Assembly (NCBI GenBank): GCA_029778935.1
Contig: JAKPBM010000208.1
Location: 1 to 9,768 of the forward strand
Source of the DNA: Bacillota bacterium
Lineage (GTDB): Bacteria > Bacillota > Clostridia > Oscillospirales > QAMX01
Direction of reading: 5' to 3'
Length of the DNA stretch: 9,768 bases
Shown here piece after piece: positions 1-6,095 of the stretch; position 1 is the stretch's first letter, and every line of letters starts with the position of its first letter. Under the pieces are notes generated by a model, which was not told the DNA's origin, searched no databases, and saw only the letters and a program-made list of their open reading frames with translations. The position numbers and the translations under genes are program-made.

Positions 1-247
1 AAACGGGATCCCGGAAGAAAAGCAGCATATCGATTTCGTTGTAGGCAATGCGGGCGCCGATCTGCTGGTCGCCGCCCTGGGAGCCGGCCAGGAAACGGTG
101 CACCTTCAGCCCCGTCGCCTCGGCGATGAGCTTCCCCGTCGTTCCTGTGGCAAACAGCGTATGCTTGGCGAGAATACCGCAATAGGCGATGCAGATTTGC
201 ACCATCAGCTCTTTTTTCTTGTCGTGGGCAATCAACGCAATGTTCAT
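1..247 (-). CDS. mgsA: Methylglyoxal synthase, N-terminal part (cut by window edge)
   Basis: MgsA converts dihydroxyacetone phosphate to methylglyoxal and phosphate in the cytosol, a bypass that relieves phosphosugar stress. I translated this frame by hand: 82 residues from the ATG at 247, open at the left edge, so roughly the first two thirds of a protein that is usually 120-150 residues. It begins [15 protein letters not shown] and carries the family motifs ATGTTGKL (33-40), [10 protein letters not shown] (58-67) and the FFRDP block (77-81). Against E. coli MgsA, H8/D9 match H19/D20, D60 matches the catalytic D71 and D80 matches D91, so the visible active site is intact. The ribosome site is weak (a GGGG run about 8 bases upstream). 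It follows minD after a 133-base gap holding a candidate promoter, so it may have its own transcription. The family call is firm; completeness cannot be judged. Confidence 0.95.
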   Translation of the reverse strand, partial: MNIALIAHDKKKELMVQICIAYCGILAKHTLFATGTTGKLIAEATGLKVHRFLAGSQGGDQQIGARIAYNEIDMLLFFRDPV

Positions 248-341
248 GGAACAACCCCGTTTCGACAGTATAGTAAAAGCGCAACGGCTTGTCGGTATAC
301 GCAATGTCAAGCGCTTGGCGGCAATACAGATTTCCTAACTC

Positions 342-370
342 ATTATACAGCACATAGGCAGAAAACGCAA
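342..370 (-). promoter_or_regulatory. Candidate SigA promoter for mgsA
   Basis: On the minus strand a perfect -10 TATAAT (342-347) lies 17 bases from a -35-like TTGCGT (365-370, three of six matches), directly after the minD stop codon. Transcription would start near 335, giving an mgsA leader of about 88 bases. A second, weaker pair, CCGACA (290-295) and TATACT (267-272), is also 17 bases apart, but it would leave only about 13 bases of leader. Between them is the 10-base palindrome CAAGCGCTTG (308-317), whose AAGCGCTT core resembles the centre of a CcpA cre site; the flanking bases do not fit the cre consensus. No hairpin terminator is visible after minD, so read-through from upstream is also likely. 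Confidence 0.45.
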
Positions 371-380
371 TAGTTCCCCA

Positions 381-1121
381 CTAAAACCGCGGCTTAACCG
401 GGAAATTTTCCAACCTCTTGGCCAAATCCATCAAATCCCGCGCCGCGCCCCGCCGGGTTCTTAAAAACAACGCTTTGCAGTGGTGGGCGGCCACGGCCAC
501 GTTGTCGTCCCGGAAAATCACCCCCGCTAAAGGCAACCCCACCGTGTCCATGGACTGGTCGATGTTGTAGGCGTGCTTTTTGGCCACCCGCGTCTTGTCC
601 ACCATGTTGAGCACCAGCCGCACGTCCTCCACGCCAAGCCGCGTCAGTTCCGCCAGCGCCGCGGCGGTGTCCCGCAGGCAGGGCGTATCGGGCGTGGCCA
701 CCAGCAGCGCCCGGTCCGACGCCAGCGCCGCCATCTCAAAGAAGGGGCCGAGCCCCGCCGGCACGTCCAGCAGAACATAGTCAAACCGTTCGGCCAGGCC
801 GCTCACCATGGCGCGGAAAGCTTCCTTGGAAACCGCCTCGGCCCGTTCAATGTCGGGCGCACCTATGTAAAACAGCCGGGGAAGCAGCGGATGCTCCGTT
901 ACCACCTCGTCGGGCGTTTTGCTGCCGTTTGCCAAATCGGCAAAATCCAAAAGCCCCGCTTCGGGCATACCCAGCACCAGATCCAGATTGGGCAGGCCGG
1001 CGTCCACGTCAACAGCGCAAACCCTGCGCCCCAAAATGGACAAAGCCGAAGCCAGCCCCGCCGTCACGGAGGTTTTCCCCGTGCCGCCTTTTCCGGAAGC
1101 GATCATGTATACAAGGCCCAT
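381..1121 (-). CDS. minD: MinD-like septum-site ATPase lacking the membrane-targeting tail
   Basis: A 246-residue deviant-Walker P-loop ATPase of the MinD/ParA family. MinD normally binds the membrane in its ATP form and recruits MinC to block FtsZ rings away from midcell. Visible are the deviant Walker A motif GKGGTGKT (10-17, signature lysine K11, K16), switch I VDVDAGLPNLDLVLG (37-51, with D38 and D40) and Walker B YVLLDVPAGLG (115-125, D119). The ATG at 1121 follows an AAGGAT ribosome site eight bases upstream and sits 19 bases after the mrdA stop. Two features are odd. Aligned by eye with E. coli MinD, the protein ends at the position of ...GEERPFRF, so the final roughly 17-residue amphipathic helix is absent. 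The glutamate after PAGI is glycine (G125), and the IGLRNLD signature reads AGLPNLD. The MinD/ParA family is certain. A working Min role is doubtful, and a divergent MinD relative is the main alternative. Confidence 0.82.
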   Translation of the reverse strand: MGLVYMIASGKGGTGKTSVTAGLASALSILGRRVCAVDVDAGLPNLDLVLGMPEAGLLDFADLANGSKTPDEVVTEHPLLPRLFYIGAPDIERAEAVSKEAFRAMVSGLAERFDYVLLDVPAGLGPFFEMAALASDRALLVATPDTPCLRDTAAALAELTRLGVEDVRLVLNMVDKTRVAKKHAYNIDQSMDTVGLPLAGVIFRDDNVAVAAHHCKALFLRTRRGAARDLMDLAKRLENFPVKPRF

Positions 1122-1140
1122 AGGTCACATCCTTCCCCGT

Positions 1141-3210
1141 TTACTGAAGCAGCGTGCCCTCCGCCGTCAGGGTCGGCAGCTGCACGGCGTCGTAGAAGTA
1201 GGCGTCGAAAATGTCCCTGGCCACCGGCGCTACCGCGTTGCCCGAGCCGCCGTGCTCGACGACGACGACCACGGCGATTTCCGGGTTGTCGTAGGGGGCG
1301 AAGGCCGCAAACACGCTGTTGGCGGAACCTTTCGACACCTGCACCGAACCGGTTTTGCCGCCCACGTGGATGGGGTAATCCTTAAACACGCGGGAAGCCG
1401 TGCCGTTTTCCGTCACTTCCAGCATGCCTTCCATGACGGTCTTGTGGGTCGACTCGGACATGGGGATCCGCTGGGCCACAAAGGCCTGGGACGCGGCCAC
1501 CACGCTGCCGTAGTCGAAGCTGCGGACGTATTTCATGATATGGCTTTCGTACCGGTTGCCGCCGTTGGCCAAAGCGGCGATGTAGTTAGCCATCTGCAGC
1601 GGCGTAAACATGTTGTAGGACTGGCCGATGGACGCCTGCAGGGTGTCGCCGCCGTACCAGGCCTGCCGGGTGAACACAGCCTTGCTGTCCGGCCCGGCCA
1701 CATACCCTTTCGCCTCGCCGGGCAGCTCTATCCCTGTCTTTTCGCCTAACCCAAACATTCTCGCGTATTTCGACAGGGTGTCGATGGTCACCTGCCGTCC
1801 CACGTCGTAGAAGAACACGTTGCACGAGTCGCGCAGGGCGGTAATCACCGTTTCGTCCCCGTGGGTCGTCCGGGCGGAGGTGTAGATCCAGCAGGCCATG
1901 GGAAAGTCGGGGTAGTACCGGTAGACGCCCGTGCAGGGGATAATCGTGTCCCTGGTGATGACGCCCGTTTCCAGACCGGCCACCGCCGTAACCATCTTGA
2001 AAATCGAGCCGGGCGAGTAGATGCCGCTTAACGCCCGGTTGAACATAGGCTTTAAGGGGTCTTCCAGCATTTCATTGTACAGTTCGTTAAAGCGGGTGAT
2101 GTCGTAGGTGGGGTAGGTGGCCATGGCCAGAATGTCGCCGGTGTTCACGTCCACCACCACCGCCGCGCCGCCTTCCACGTCCTGGGGCTTGGTGGGGTCC
2201 ATCTCCGCTTCGGCCCGCATGGAAAGAATCTGCTTTTCCAGGGCTTTTTCCGCCGCTTCCTGCAGGCGGATGTCTATGGTGAGATTTACATGGTTGCCTG
2301 CCACGGGCGCGACGGTTTCCACCTTTTTCACAATGCGGCCCGTGCTGTCCACTTCGTATTTTTCATAGCCGTCCTGGCCCCGCAGGTATGCCTCAAAGGC
2401 CTTTTCCGCCCCGTCTTTGCCGACGAGGTCGTTCATCTTGTACCCCTGGGCTTTAAGCTGCTCATATTCTTCGGCGAAGATTTTGCCGACGCGGCCTAAT
2501 ATGTGGGCGGCGTACTGGGTGGCGTACTCCCGGCGGTAGATTTTGTCGGTACGCACGCCGAACAGCTCTGTCTGCCGCTCGGCGATGACGGCGGCCAGCT
2601 CTTCGGAGATGCCTTCGGCGATGGTGAAGGGGTTGGTGGAGGAAAAATCCGCCATTTCCAGCTCGAACCGAAGGCCCAGAATCGTCCGGACGTCGGCGTA
2701 GGAAAGAGAGTCGTCGATTTTGTAGTATTTTTTCATGGCTTTGACGACTTCTTCGGCGGTCAAACTCTCTTTCCAGTTATGGCGCTGCAGGTATTTGGAA
2801 AACTTGGTGCTTTTAACTTCCTCGCTCCACTCCTCCGTAAACGCCGGTTCGTCCTTGGCAAGGGGGAGCGTGTCGGGCCATTGGATGCCCTGCTCGGAAA
2901 GAAGCTTTGTAAGGCGCAGCAGGACGCCGTTCTGGTCGCCGCTGCGCGTCAGGCGGCCGTAGTCCAGCCGCAGAACCAGCTCTTCCCGGTTTACCACCAG
3001 CGGGCGGTTGTAGCGGTCGTAGATTTCGCCGCGGGCGGCGGTCAGCGGGTACGTGTAGGTGTAGGTTTTGATGCCCAGACTTTCGCCCGAAGTGTTGCGC
3101 TTGTACGTATGCTGGACGCGGATCATCTGGCCCGTCATGGTGACAAACAGAAGCACGGCGGCAAGCCCCACCAGGCCCGCGCGCCAGCCGTAGCTTTTTT
3201 CCTTTTTCAT
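1141..3210 (-). CDS. mrdA: Penicillin-binding protein 2, elongation-specific transpeptidase
   Basis: A class B PBP of 689 residues that cross-links peptidoglycan during side-wall growth, acting outside the membrane with MreC, MreD and the glycosyltransferase RodA. A short cytoplasmic tail leads into one signal-anchor helix (about 12-29). The dimerisation/pedestal region begins with the AARGEIYDRYNRPL box (58-71). The transpeptidase domain (about 300-675) holds all three active-site motifs: S402-I-F-K405 with the acylated serine, S462-C-N464, and K619-T-G621. C440 and H450 lie in the region of the zinc site described for E. coli PBP2, but I cannot confirm metal binding. The length is usual for the family. 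The ATG at 3210 follows a GAGGA ribosome site and begins 24 bases after mreD, so the two are probably co-transcribed; minD follows after 19 bases. No truncation or frameshift is seen. Confidence 0.96.
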   Translation of the reverse strand: MKKEKSYGWRAGLVGLAAVLLFVTMTGQMIRVQHTYKRNTSGESLGIKTYTYTYPLTAARGEIYDRYNRPLVVNREELVLRLDYGRLTRSGDQNGVLLRLTKLLSEQGIQWPDTLPLAKDEPAFTEEWSEEVKSTKFSKYLQRHNWKESLTAEEVVKAMKKYYKIDDSLSYADVRTILGLRFELEMADFSSTNPFTIAEGISEELAAVIAERQTELFGVRTDKIYRREYATQYAAHILGRVGKIFAEEYEQLKAQGYKMNDLVGKDGAEKAFEAYLRGQDGYEKYEVDSTGRIVKKVETVAPVAGNHVNLTIDIRLQEAAEKALEKQILSMRAEAEMDPTKPQDVEGGAAVVVDVNTGDILAMATYPTYDITRFNELYNEMLEDPLKPMFNRALSGIYSPGSIFKMVTAVAGLETGVITRDTIIPCTGVYRYYPDFPMACWIYTSARTTHGDETVITALRDSCNVFFYDVGRQVTIDTLSKYARMFGLGEKTGIELPGEAKGYVAGPDSKAVFTRQAWYGGDTLQASIGQSYNMFTPLQMANYIAALANGGNRYESHIMKYVRSFDYGSVVAASQAFVAQRIPMSESTHKTVMEGMLEVTENGTASRVFKDYPIHVGGKTGSVQVSKGSANSVFAAFAPYDNPEIAVVVVVEHGGSGNAVAPVARDIFDAYFYDAVQLPTLTAEGTLLQ

Positions 3211-3234
3211 CCCAAGGTTCCTCGCTGCGCAAGA

Positions 3235-3759
3235 TTATCGGTAAAACCGCTGTTCTCTCCGGAAAAACCGCCGGATCCAGTAAATCGGGCCGACCCAAAG
3301 GGGCGAAAACAGCAGGGAGAAGAACGACCGCGGCAGTACCACCGTAAACAAGTCGCCCAGCCCCGCCCGCCCCGGAAGGTACACCAAAGCGATAAACCGC
3401 AGCGCCTCCGTTACCAGCACCAGCCCCGCTCCCCAAAGCATGGCGGAGGGGATGCGCTTGCGGAAATACTGGGGCGAGCTGGCCCCGATAAAGCCGCAGG
3501 CGACCAGCAGCACGATGGTGTAGTAGGGAAACGTCCCGGCGGCCCCGTCCATAAACAAGCCGGTCAAAACCCCGGCGATTAGCCCCGCCACTTCCCCGTC
3601 GTAGACGGCCACCGACGCGCAAAGAAACGGAAGCAGCAGCGGCGTCAATCTGAGCGGGAAAAACCGGGGAAACACCGCCGTTTCCAGCCCGAAAAAGACA
3701 AACAGCAGCAGCAGATAGTATAGGGTTTTGACTGCGATTTCCCGGCGTACGCTGACCAT
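3235..3759 (-). CDS. mreD: Rod shape-determining membrane protein MreD
   Basis: MreD is a small polytopic membrane protein of the elongasome that works with MreC and PBP2. The 174-residue product is almost entirely hydrophobic, with about six membrane segments (roughly 12-29, 36-52, 56-75, 78-95, 105-125, 135-157) and a basic C-terminus ending RRFFRREQRFYR. The GLFMDGAAG stretch (67-75) fits the conserved mid-protein motif of the family. I chose the ATG at 3759 because AAAGGA lies seven bases upstream and the length then matches the usual 160-175 residues. An in-frame ATG at 3819 would add 20 polar residues without a ribosome site and is rejected. Unusually, mreC does not abut it: 417 non-coding bases separate them. 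mrdA begins 24 bases downstream. The function is assigned from topology, motif and position. Confidence 0.9.
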   Translation of the reverse strand: MVSVRREIAVKTLYYLLLLFVFFGLETAVFPRFFPLRLTPLLLPFLCASVAVYDGEVAGLIAGVLTGLFMDGAAGTFPYYTIVLLVACGFIGASSPQYFRKRIPSAMLWGAGLVLVTEALRFIALVYLPGRAGLGDLFTVVLPRSFFSLLFSPLWVGPIYWIRRFFRREQRFYR

Positions 3760-3786
3760 GTCGTTTCCTTTCCCTTGCAGGTAGTT

Positions 3787-3805
3787 GCCCGTGCGGTTGG
3801 CGGGC
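3787..3805 (-). promoter_or_regulatory. Hairpin in the mreD leader
   Basis: On the minus strand GCCCG and CGGGC pair perfectly (5 bp) around a nine-base loop, 17 bases before the mreD ribosome site. It is short, and a U-tract does not follow, so it is not an intrinsic terminator. It could influence translation of mreD or be chance in GC-rich DNA. Confidence 0.3.
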
Positions 3806-3830
3806 GTGCCCTGCGGCATGTTTGGTTATA

Positions 3831-3861
3831 GCGGCGAACAGGCCGCCGCGCGTGCACGGCC
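3831..3861 (-). promoter_or_regulatory. Two overlapping, mutually exclusive hairpins upstream of mreD
   Basis: Read on the minus strand, GGCCG (3857-3861) can pair with CGGCC (3841-3845) around an eleven-base loop. Alternatively GCGGCG (3844-3849) pairs perfectly with CGCCGC (3831-3836) around a seven-base loop. The two stems share bases 3844-3845, so they cannot form together. Alternative stems of this kind are typical of leaders that switch, but neither is followed by a U-tract, and no ligand-binding consensus is recognised. The stems are seen; the regulatory role is inference. Confidence 0.35.
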
Positions 3862-3902
3862 TTTGGTTTGATAATTCCAGCGCGAACCCCTTCTTAACTG
3901 CA

Positions 3903-3952
3903 GGCCGGGATTTTCTAAACGGCGTTTTCGGGCAAATCTGCCCTGTCCGGCC
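3903..3952 (-). promoter_or_regulatory. Possible three-way RNA fold in the mreC-mreD gap
   Basis: A closing stem GGCCGG/CCGGCC (3947-3952 with 3903-3908, perfect and extendable by one G-U pair) encloses two smaller hairpins: GGGCA-GATT-TGCCC (3930-3943, perfect 5 bp with a four-base loop) and AAAC-GCC-GTTT (within about 3916-3926). Together they could form a compact three-way junction of about 50 bases in a transcript running from mreC to mreD. It matches no RNA family I know. The inverted repeats are visible; that they fold together or do anything is inference. Confidence 0.3.
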
Positions 3953-4176
3953 GCACATACGGGTGCTTTTTTAAAAAATACCGCGTTTGGGGTTCAATAT
4001 GTCGGCGGAATGCTCATATCAACGCTAACTTTTGCTAATTAACAGACGAGTAAGCTAAACCCGCCATGCTGGCGACCTTTGCGTTATACGTAGTCCGGCA
4101 GGCGACTCTCGCGTATTGGGCTTGCGAAAACACAACCGCACCAAATGCATTTACAACATCCGGTTTTCCCGCCCGC

Positions 4177-5019
4177 CTAGTCGCTGACGCTGTAAGCGAC
4201 AATCACAAACAGCTGGGAAAGATTGCCGATATTGGCGGCGGCTTTCACAATGGCGTAATCGCCCAGGCCGGTGGGGTCCGCATGCACCGACTCCACCGTG
4301 CCCAACAGCAGCCCCGGCGGCAGCATGCCGCCCAGGCCGGACGTTTCCACCTCGTCGCCGGGGCGCACGTCGCTGCCTCTGGGCAGGCCCACCAGCTGGA
4401 ACTTTCCTTCCTCCATCAGCTCCAGCGTCCCCTTCGTCACCGCCGAAAGGCGGTTGCGGGAAATCAGCGCGCCGACGCTGACCTTCGTGTCCAGAATCGT
4501 GCCCACTTCCGAATAGTTAGGGCCGACGCTGACAATCTGTCCCACCAGCCCTTCGCGGGAAATCACCCCGTTGCCCACGGCAAACCCGTCGCTTTCGCCC
4601 TTGTTCAATGTGATGACCGAGCTCCAGGACGTGTCGCTTCGCGCAATCAGCATAGCCGATTCCAGGGTCAGATCCGTGTGCCGCTGGCGCATGTCCAACA
4701 GGGCCCGCAGGTTTTCGTTTTCCATGCGGTAGAGGTCTGCGTTGCGCACGGCTTCCTTCATGGCATAGTTTTCTTCCCTTAAGCGCTCGTTTTCTTCCAA
4801 AAGGGCGTTATAGCGGGTGTAGGCCGCGAAAAAATGGGACACTTTGGTGCTGACCGAGGTAAAGGCCTTCTGTATGGGGGCCGTTACGGTCCGCACCGCT
4901 TTGTGCACGATGGTGTTCCCGTCGGAAAAAATCGAAAGAAGCGCCCATACCAGCAGAAGGACGGCCACCAGGACAAGAATCCAGATGGTGAGTTTTTTCT
5001 TAAAGAGTCTCTGAAACAT
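4177..5019 (-). CDS. mreC: Rod shape-determining protein MreC
   Basis: MreC is a bitopic membrane protein that scaffolds and activates PBP2 in the elongasome. The 280-residue product has a basic N-terminus (MFQRLFKKK), one membrane helix (about 10-31) and a periplasmic/extracytoplasmic coiled coil (about 68-107, rich in E, N, L and R). Two beta domains follow (about 120-275) with family stretches LNKGESDGFAVGNGVI (138-153), GLVGQIVSVGP (157-167) and TSGLGGMLPPGLLLGTV (226-242). The length is typical. The ATG at 5019 lies inside the end of maf (20-base overlap, different frame), which implies translational coupling and fixes its place in the zapA-U32-dut-maf-mreC run. In many Bacillota mreB, often with radC, lies just before mreC; neither is here. 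mreD follows only after a long empty gap. Confidence 0.96.
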   Translation of the reverse strand: MFQRLFKKKLTIWILVLVAVLLLVWALLSIFSDGNTIVHKAVRTVTAPIQKAFTSVSTKVSHFFAAYTRYNALLEENERLREENYAMKEAVRNADLYRMENENLRALLDMRQRHTDLTLESAMLIARSDTSWSSVITLNKGESDGFAVGNGVISREGLVGQIVSVGPNYSEVGTILDTKVSVGALISRNRLSAVTKGTLELMEEGKFQLVGLPRGSDVRPGDEVETSGLGGMLPPGLLLGTVESVHADPTGLGDYAIVKAAANIGNLSQLFVIVAYSVSD

Positions 5020-5596
5020 GATTGCCGCCGTCCTTCCTGGGCAAACTCTGCAGAATCTCCCACAGAGCGCAGACGGGTAAGCCCATTACCGAATAATAGT
5101 CCCCTTCGATCCGGCGCACCAGCACGGCGCCGCGCCCCTGGATGCCGTAGGCGCCGGCCTTGTCCATCGGCTCGCCGGTGGCGATGTACGCCGCGATTTC
5201 GGAAGGGGTCAGCTCCCGAAACAGCACGCGCACCGTTTCCAGCACCGACTGCTCCAGACTGCCGGAAATCACGGTCAGCCCCGTCATAACCTCGTGCCAG
5301 CGGCCCGAAAGGGCGGAAAGCATCTCCGCCGCCTTGTCTTTGCTGTCTGGTTTGCCGAACACCGTGCCGTCAAGCACCACGGCCGTGTCGGCGGCGACGA
5401 CGATGTCGTCGGGGTGCTTTTTGGCGACGGCCTTGGCCTTCTCCCGGGACATGCGAAGCACGTAGTTTTCCGGTTTTTCCCCGGGGCGGATGGATTCGTC
5501 CACAGAGATAAAGTCTACTTCATAGTTGGTAAGCCCCATCTGGGCAAGCAGCGCCTGCCGCCGGGGCGACTGGGACGCCAGGATGATTTTCCGCAT
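5000..5596 (-). CDS. maf: Maf-like nucleoside triphosphate pyrophosphatase
   Basis: Maf proteins hydrolyse dTTP, UTP or modified nucleotides to monophosphates. The family is a house-cleaning enzyme and has been tied to division arrest in Bacillus. The 198-residue product shows the N-terminal ASQSPRRQALL box (7-17; S10, R12, R13), the EKA segment (52-54), the catalytic AADTAVVLDG (68-77, D70), GKP (81-83) and TGEPMDKAGAYGIQGRGAVLV (140-160). These include the residues expected of the dTTP/UTP subgroup, although exact substrate choice cannot be read with certainty. The ATG at 5596 has an AAGGAG site seven bases upstream that overlaps the dut stop codon, and the protein begins at the conserved IILASQSPRR. 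A longer frame running back to 5893 lies inside dut and is rejected. The 3' end overlaps mreC by 20 bases. Confidence 0.95.
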   Translation of the reverse strand: MRKIILASQSPRRQALLAQMGLTNYEVDFISVDESIRPGEKPENYVLRMSREKAKAVAKKHPDDIVVAADTAVVLDGTVFGKPDSKDKAAEMLSALSGRWHEVMTGLTVISGSLEQSVLETVRVLFRELTPSEIAAYIATGEPMDKAGAYGIQGRGAVLVRRIEGDYYSVMGLPVCALWEILQSLPRKDGGNHVSETL

Positions 5597-5600
5597 ACGG

Positions 5601-6035
5601 CTACTCCTTCCCCGTGGAGCCGAAGCCGCCTTCTCCCCGCGCGGTCGGCGGCAGCTCGTCCGTTTCGCAAAACTCCGCCCGGACAAAGGGCACAATCGCC
5701 ATCTGGGCGATGCGTTCGCCCGGCTGCACAGCGTAGGGGGCGTGGCCGTGGTTATACACACCCACCCGGATTTCGCCGCGGTAGTCGCTGTCGATGACTC
5801 CCACGCCGTTGGCCATGGACAGACCCTGTTTGATGGCCAGCCCGCTTCGGGCAAACACCAGCGCCACATAGTTTTCCGGCACCGCCACGGCAATCCCCGT
5901 GGGAATCAGCGCCGTTTCGCCCGGCGCAATCGTTACGGGTTCGTCGATGGCCGCCCGCAGGTCGGCCGCCGCCGCCCCCTCCGTCGCATACGCGGGCGGC
6001 AAAACCTCCCGCAGACGCTTGATAGGAATTTGCAT
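5601..6035 (-). CDS. dut: Deoxyuridine 5'-triphosphate nucleotidohydrolase (dUTPase)
   Basis: Dut splits dUTP to dUMP and pyrophosphate, keeping uracil out of DNA and supplying dUMP for thymidylate synthesis. The 144-residue product is the standard size for the homotrimeric family. All five motifs are present in order: I AADLRA (23-28), II ARSGLA (62-67), III GVGVIDSDYRGEI (77-89, containing the catalytic-region aspartate and tyrosine), IV PGERIAQM (105-112) and V RGEGGFGSTGK (133-143), the arginine- and glycine-rich C-terminal flap that closes over the substrate. The start at 6035 lies 12 bases after a GGAG ribosome site, rather far, within a tandem repeat described separately. maf begins four bases after its stop, so the two are surely in one transcript. 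No anomaly is seen in the protein. Confidence 0.97.
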   Translation of the reverse strand: MQIPIKRLREVLPPAYATEGAAAADLRAAIDEPVTIAPGETALIPTGIAVAVPENYVALVFARSGLAIKQGLSMANGVGVIDSDYRGEIRVGVYNHGHAPYAVQPGERIAQMAIVPFVRAEFCETDELPPTARGEGGFGSTGKE

Positions 6036-6041
6036 CGTCGC

Positions 6042-6063
6042 TGTATTCTCCTTGTATTCTCCT
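6042..6063 (-). repeat. Tandem 11-base duplication of the dut ribosome-binding site
   Basis: Two perfect adjacent copies of an 11-base unit (6042-6052 and 6053-6063; minus-strand AGGAGAATACA) give dut two consecutive AGGAG Shine-Dalgarno sequences. The near one lies 12 bases from the ATG and the far one 23. Only the near copy is within plausible reach of the start codon. The duplication looks like a slippage product. A change in copy number would shift nothing in the coding sequence but could change ribosome loading. Confidence 0.75.
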
Positions 6064-6069
6064 TTAAAC

Positions 6070-6083
6070 GCGGCTTTCGCCGC
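6070..6083 (-). other. Small GAAA-loop hairpin between the U32 gene and dut
   Basis: GCGGC-GAAA-GCCGC (5 bp, GNRA-type tetraloop) lies 12 bases past the U32 stop and just before the dut ribosome sites. GTTTAAA follows, too short a U-run for an efficient terminator. It may stabilise the transcript end or have no role. Confidence 0.3.
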
Positions 6084-6095
6084 CGTCGGATGTCG

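Larger units (their letters stand above)
3760..4176. other. 417-base gap without a gene between mreC and mreD
   Basis: No supportable gene lies here on either strand: open frames crossing it lack ribosome sites and run as shadows into mreC or mreD. Seen on the minus strand, the mreC-proximal part (about 3965-4176) is richer in A+T and holds a 10-base palindrome AAATGCATTT (4143-4152), a small CGCC/GGCG hairpin near 4065-4077 and a TTTTTTAAAAAA palindrome (3967-3978). The mreD-proximal part (3787-3952) is GC-rich and carries several inverted repeats listed separately. I found no convincing promoter: TATAAC just before the mreD leader has no -35 partner. I recognise no tRNA or known riboswitch consensus. 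It may be an attenuating leader for mreD-mrdA-minD, a spacer left by gene loss, or simply diverged DNA. Confidence 0.7.

Noticed and set aside
573..1749. Overlapping plus-strand frames of about 270 codons
   Set aside because: Antisense to minD and mrdA, whose products are clearly recognisable.
2503..3582. Plus-strand frame of 359 codons
   Set aside because: Antisense shadow of mrdA and mreD; the product resembles no protein family and no ribosome site is seen.
3760..3819. N-terminal extension of MreD
   Set aside because: No ribosome site at 3819 and the added residues are polar and unlike MreD; the ATG at 3759 is well supported.
2813..3958. Long minus-strand frame (381 codons) across the mreC-mreD gap, mreD and the start of mrdA
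   Set aside because: It overlaps mreD and mrdA in another frame, has low-complexity R/G/P-rich translation typical of GC-rich shadows, and no ribosome site at its start.
3953..3972. GCAC/GTGC hairpin followed by six T on the plus strand, like a terminator
   Set aside because: Only a 4-bp stem and no plus-strand gene or promoter precedes it.
3967..3978. TTTTTTAAAAAA palindrome, considered as part of a minus-strand terminator with CCGC/GCGG (3981-4007)
   Set aside because: The stem is only 4 bp around a long loop, too weak to support a terminator call.
4055..4120. Resemblance to a cyclic-di-GMP-I riboswitch (ACGCAAAGG on the minus strand)
   Set aside because: Only the short ACGCAAAG string fits; the two paired arms and the conserved downstream sequence are missing or out of order.
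4066..4782. Plus-strand frame of 238 codons starting in the gap
   Set aside because: Mostly antisense to mreC, no ribosome site, no recognisable motif.
5597..5893. N-terminal extension of Maf
   Set aside because: Lies within dut in another frame; the conserved Maf N-terminus and a good ribosome site begin at 5596.
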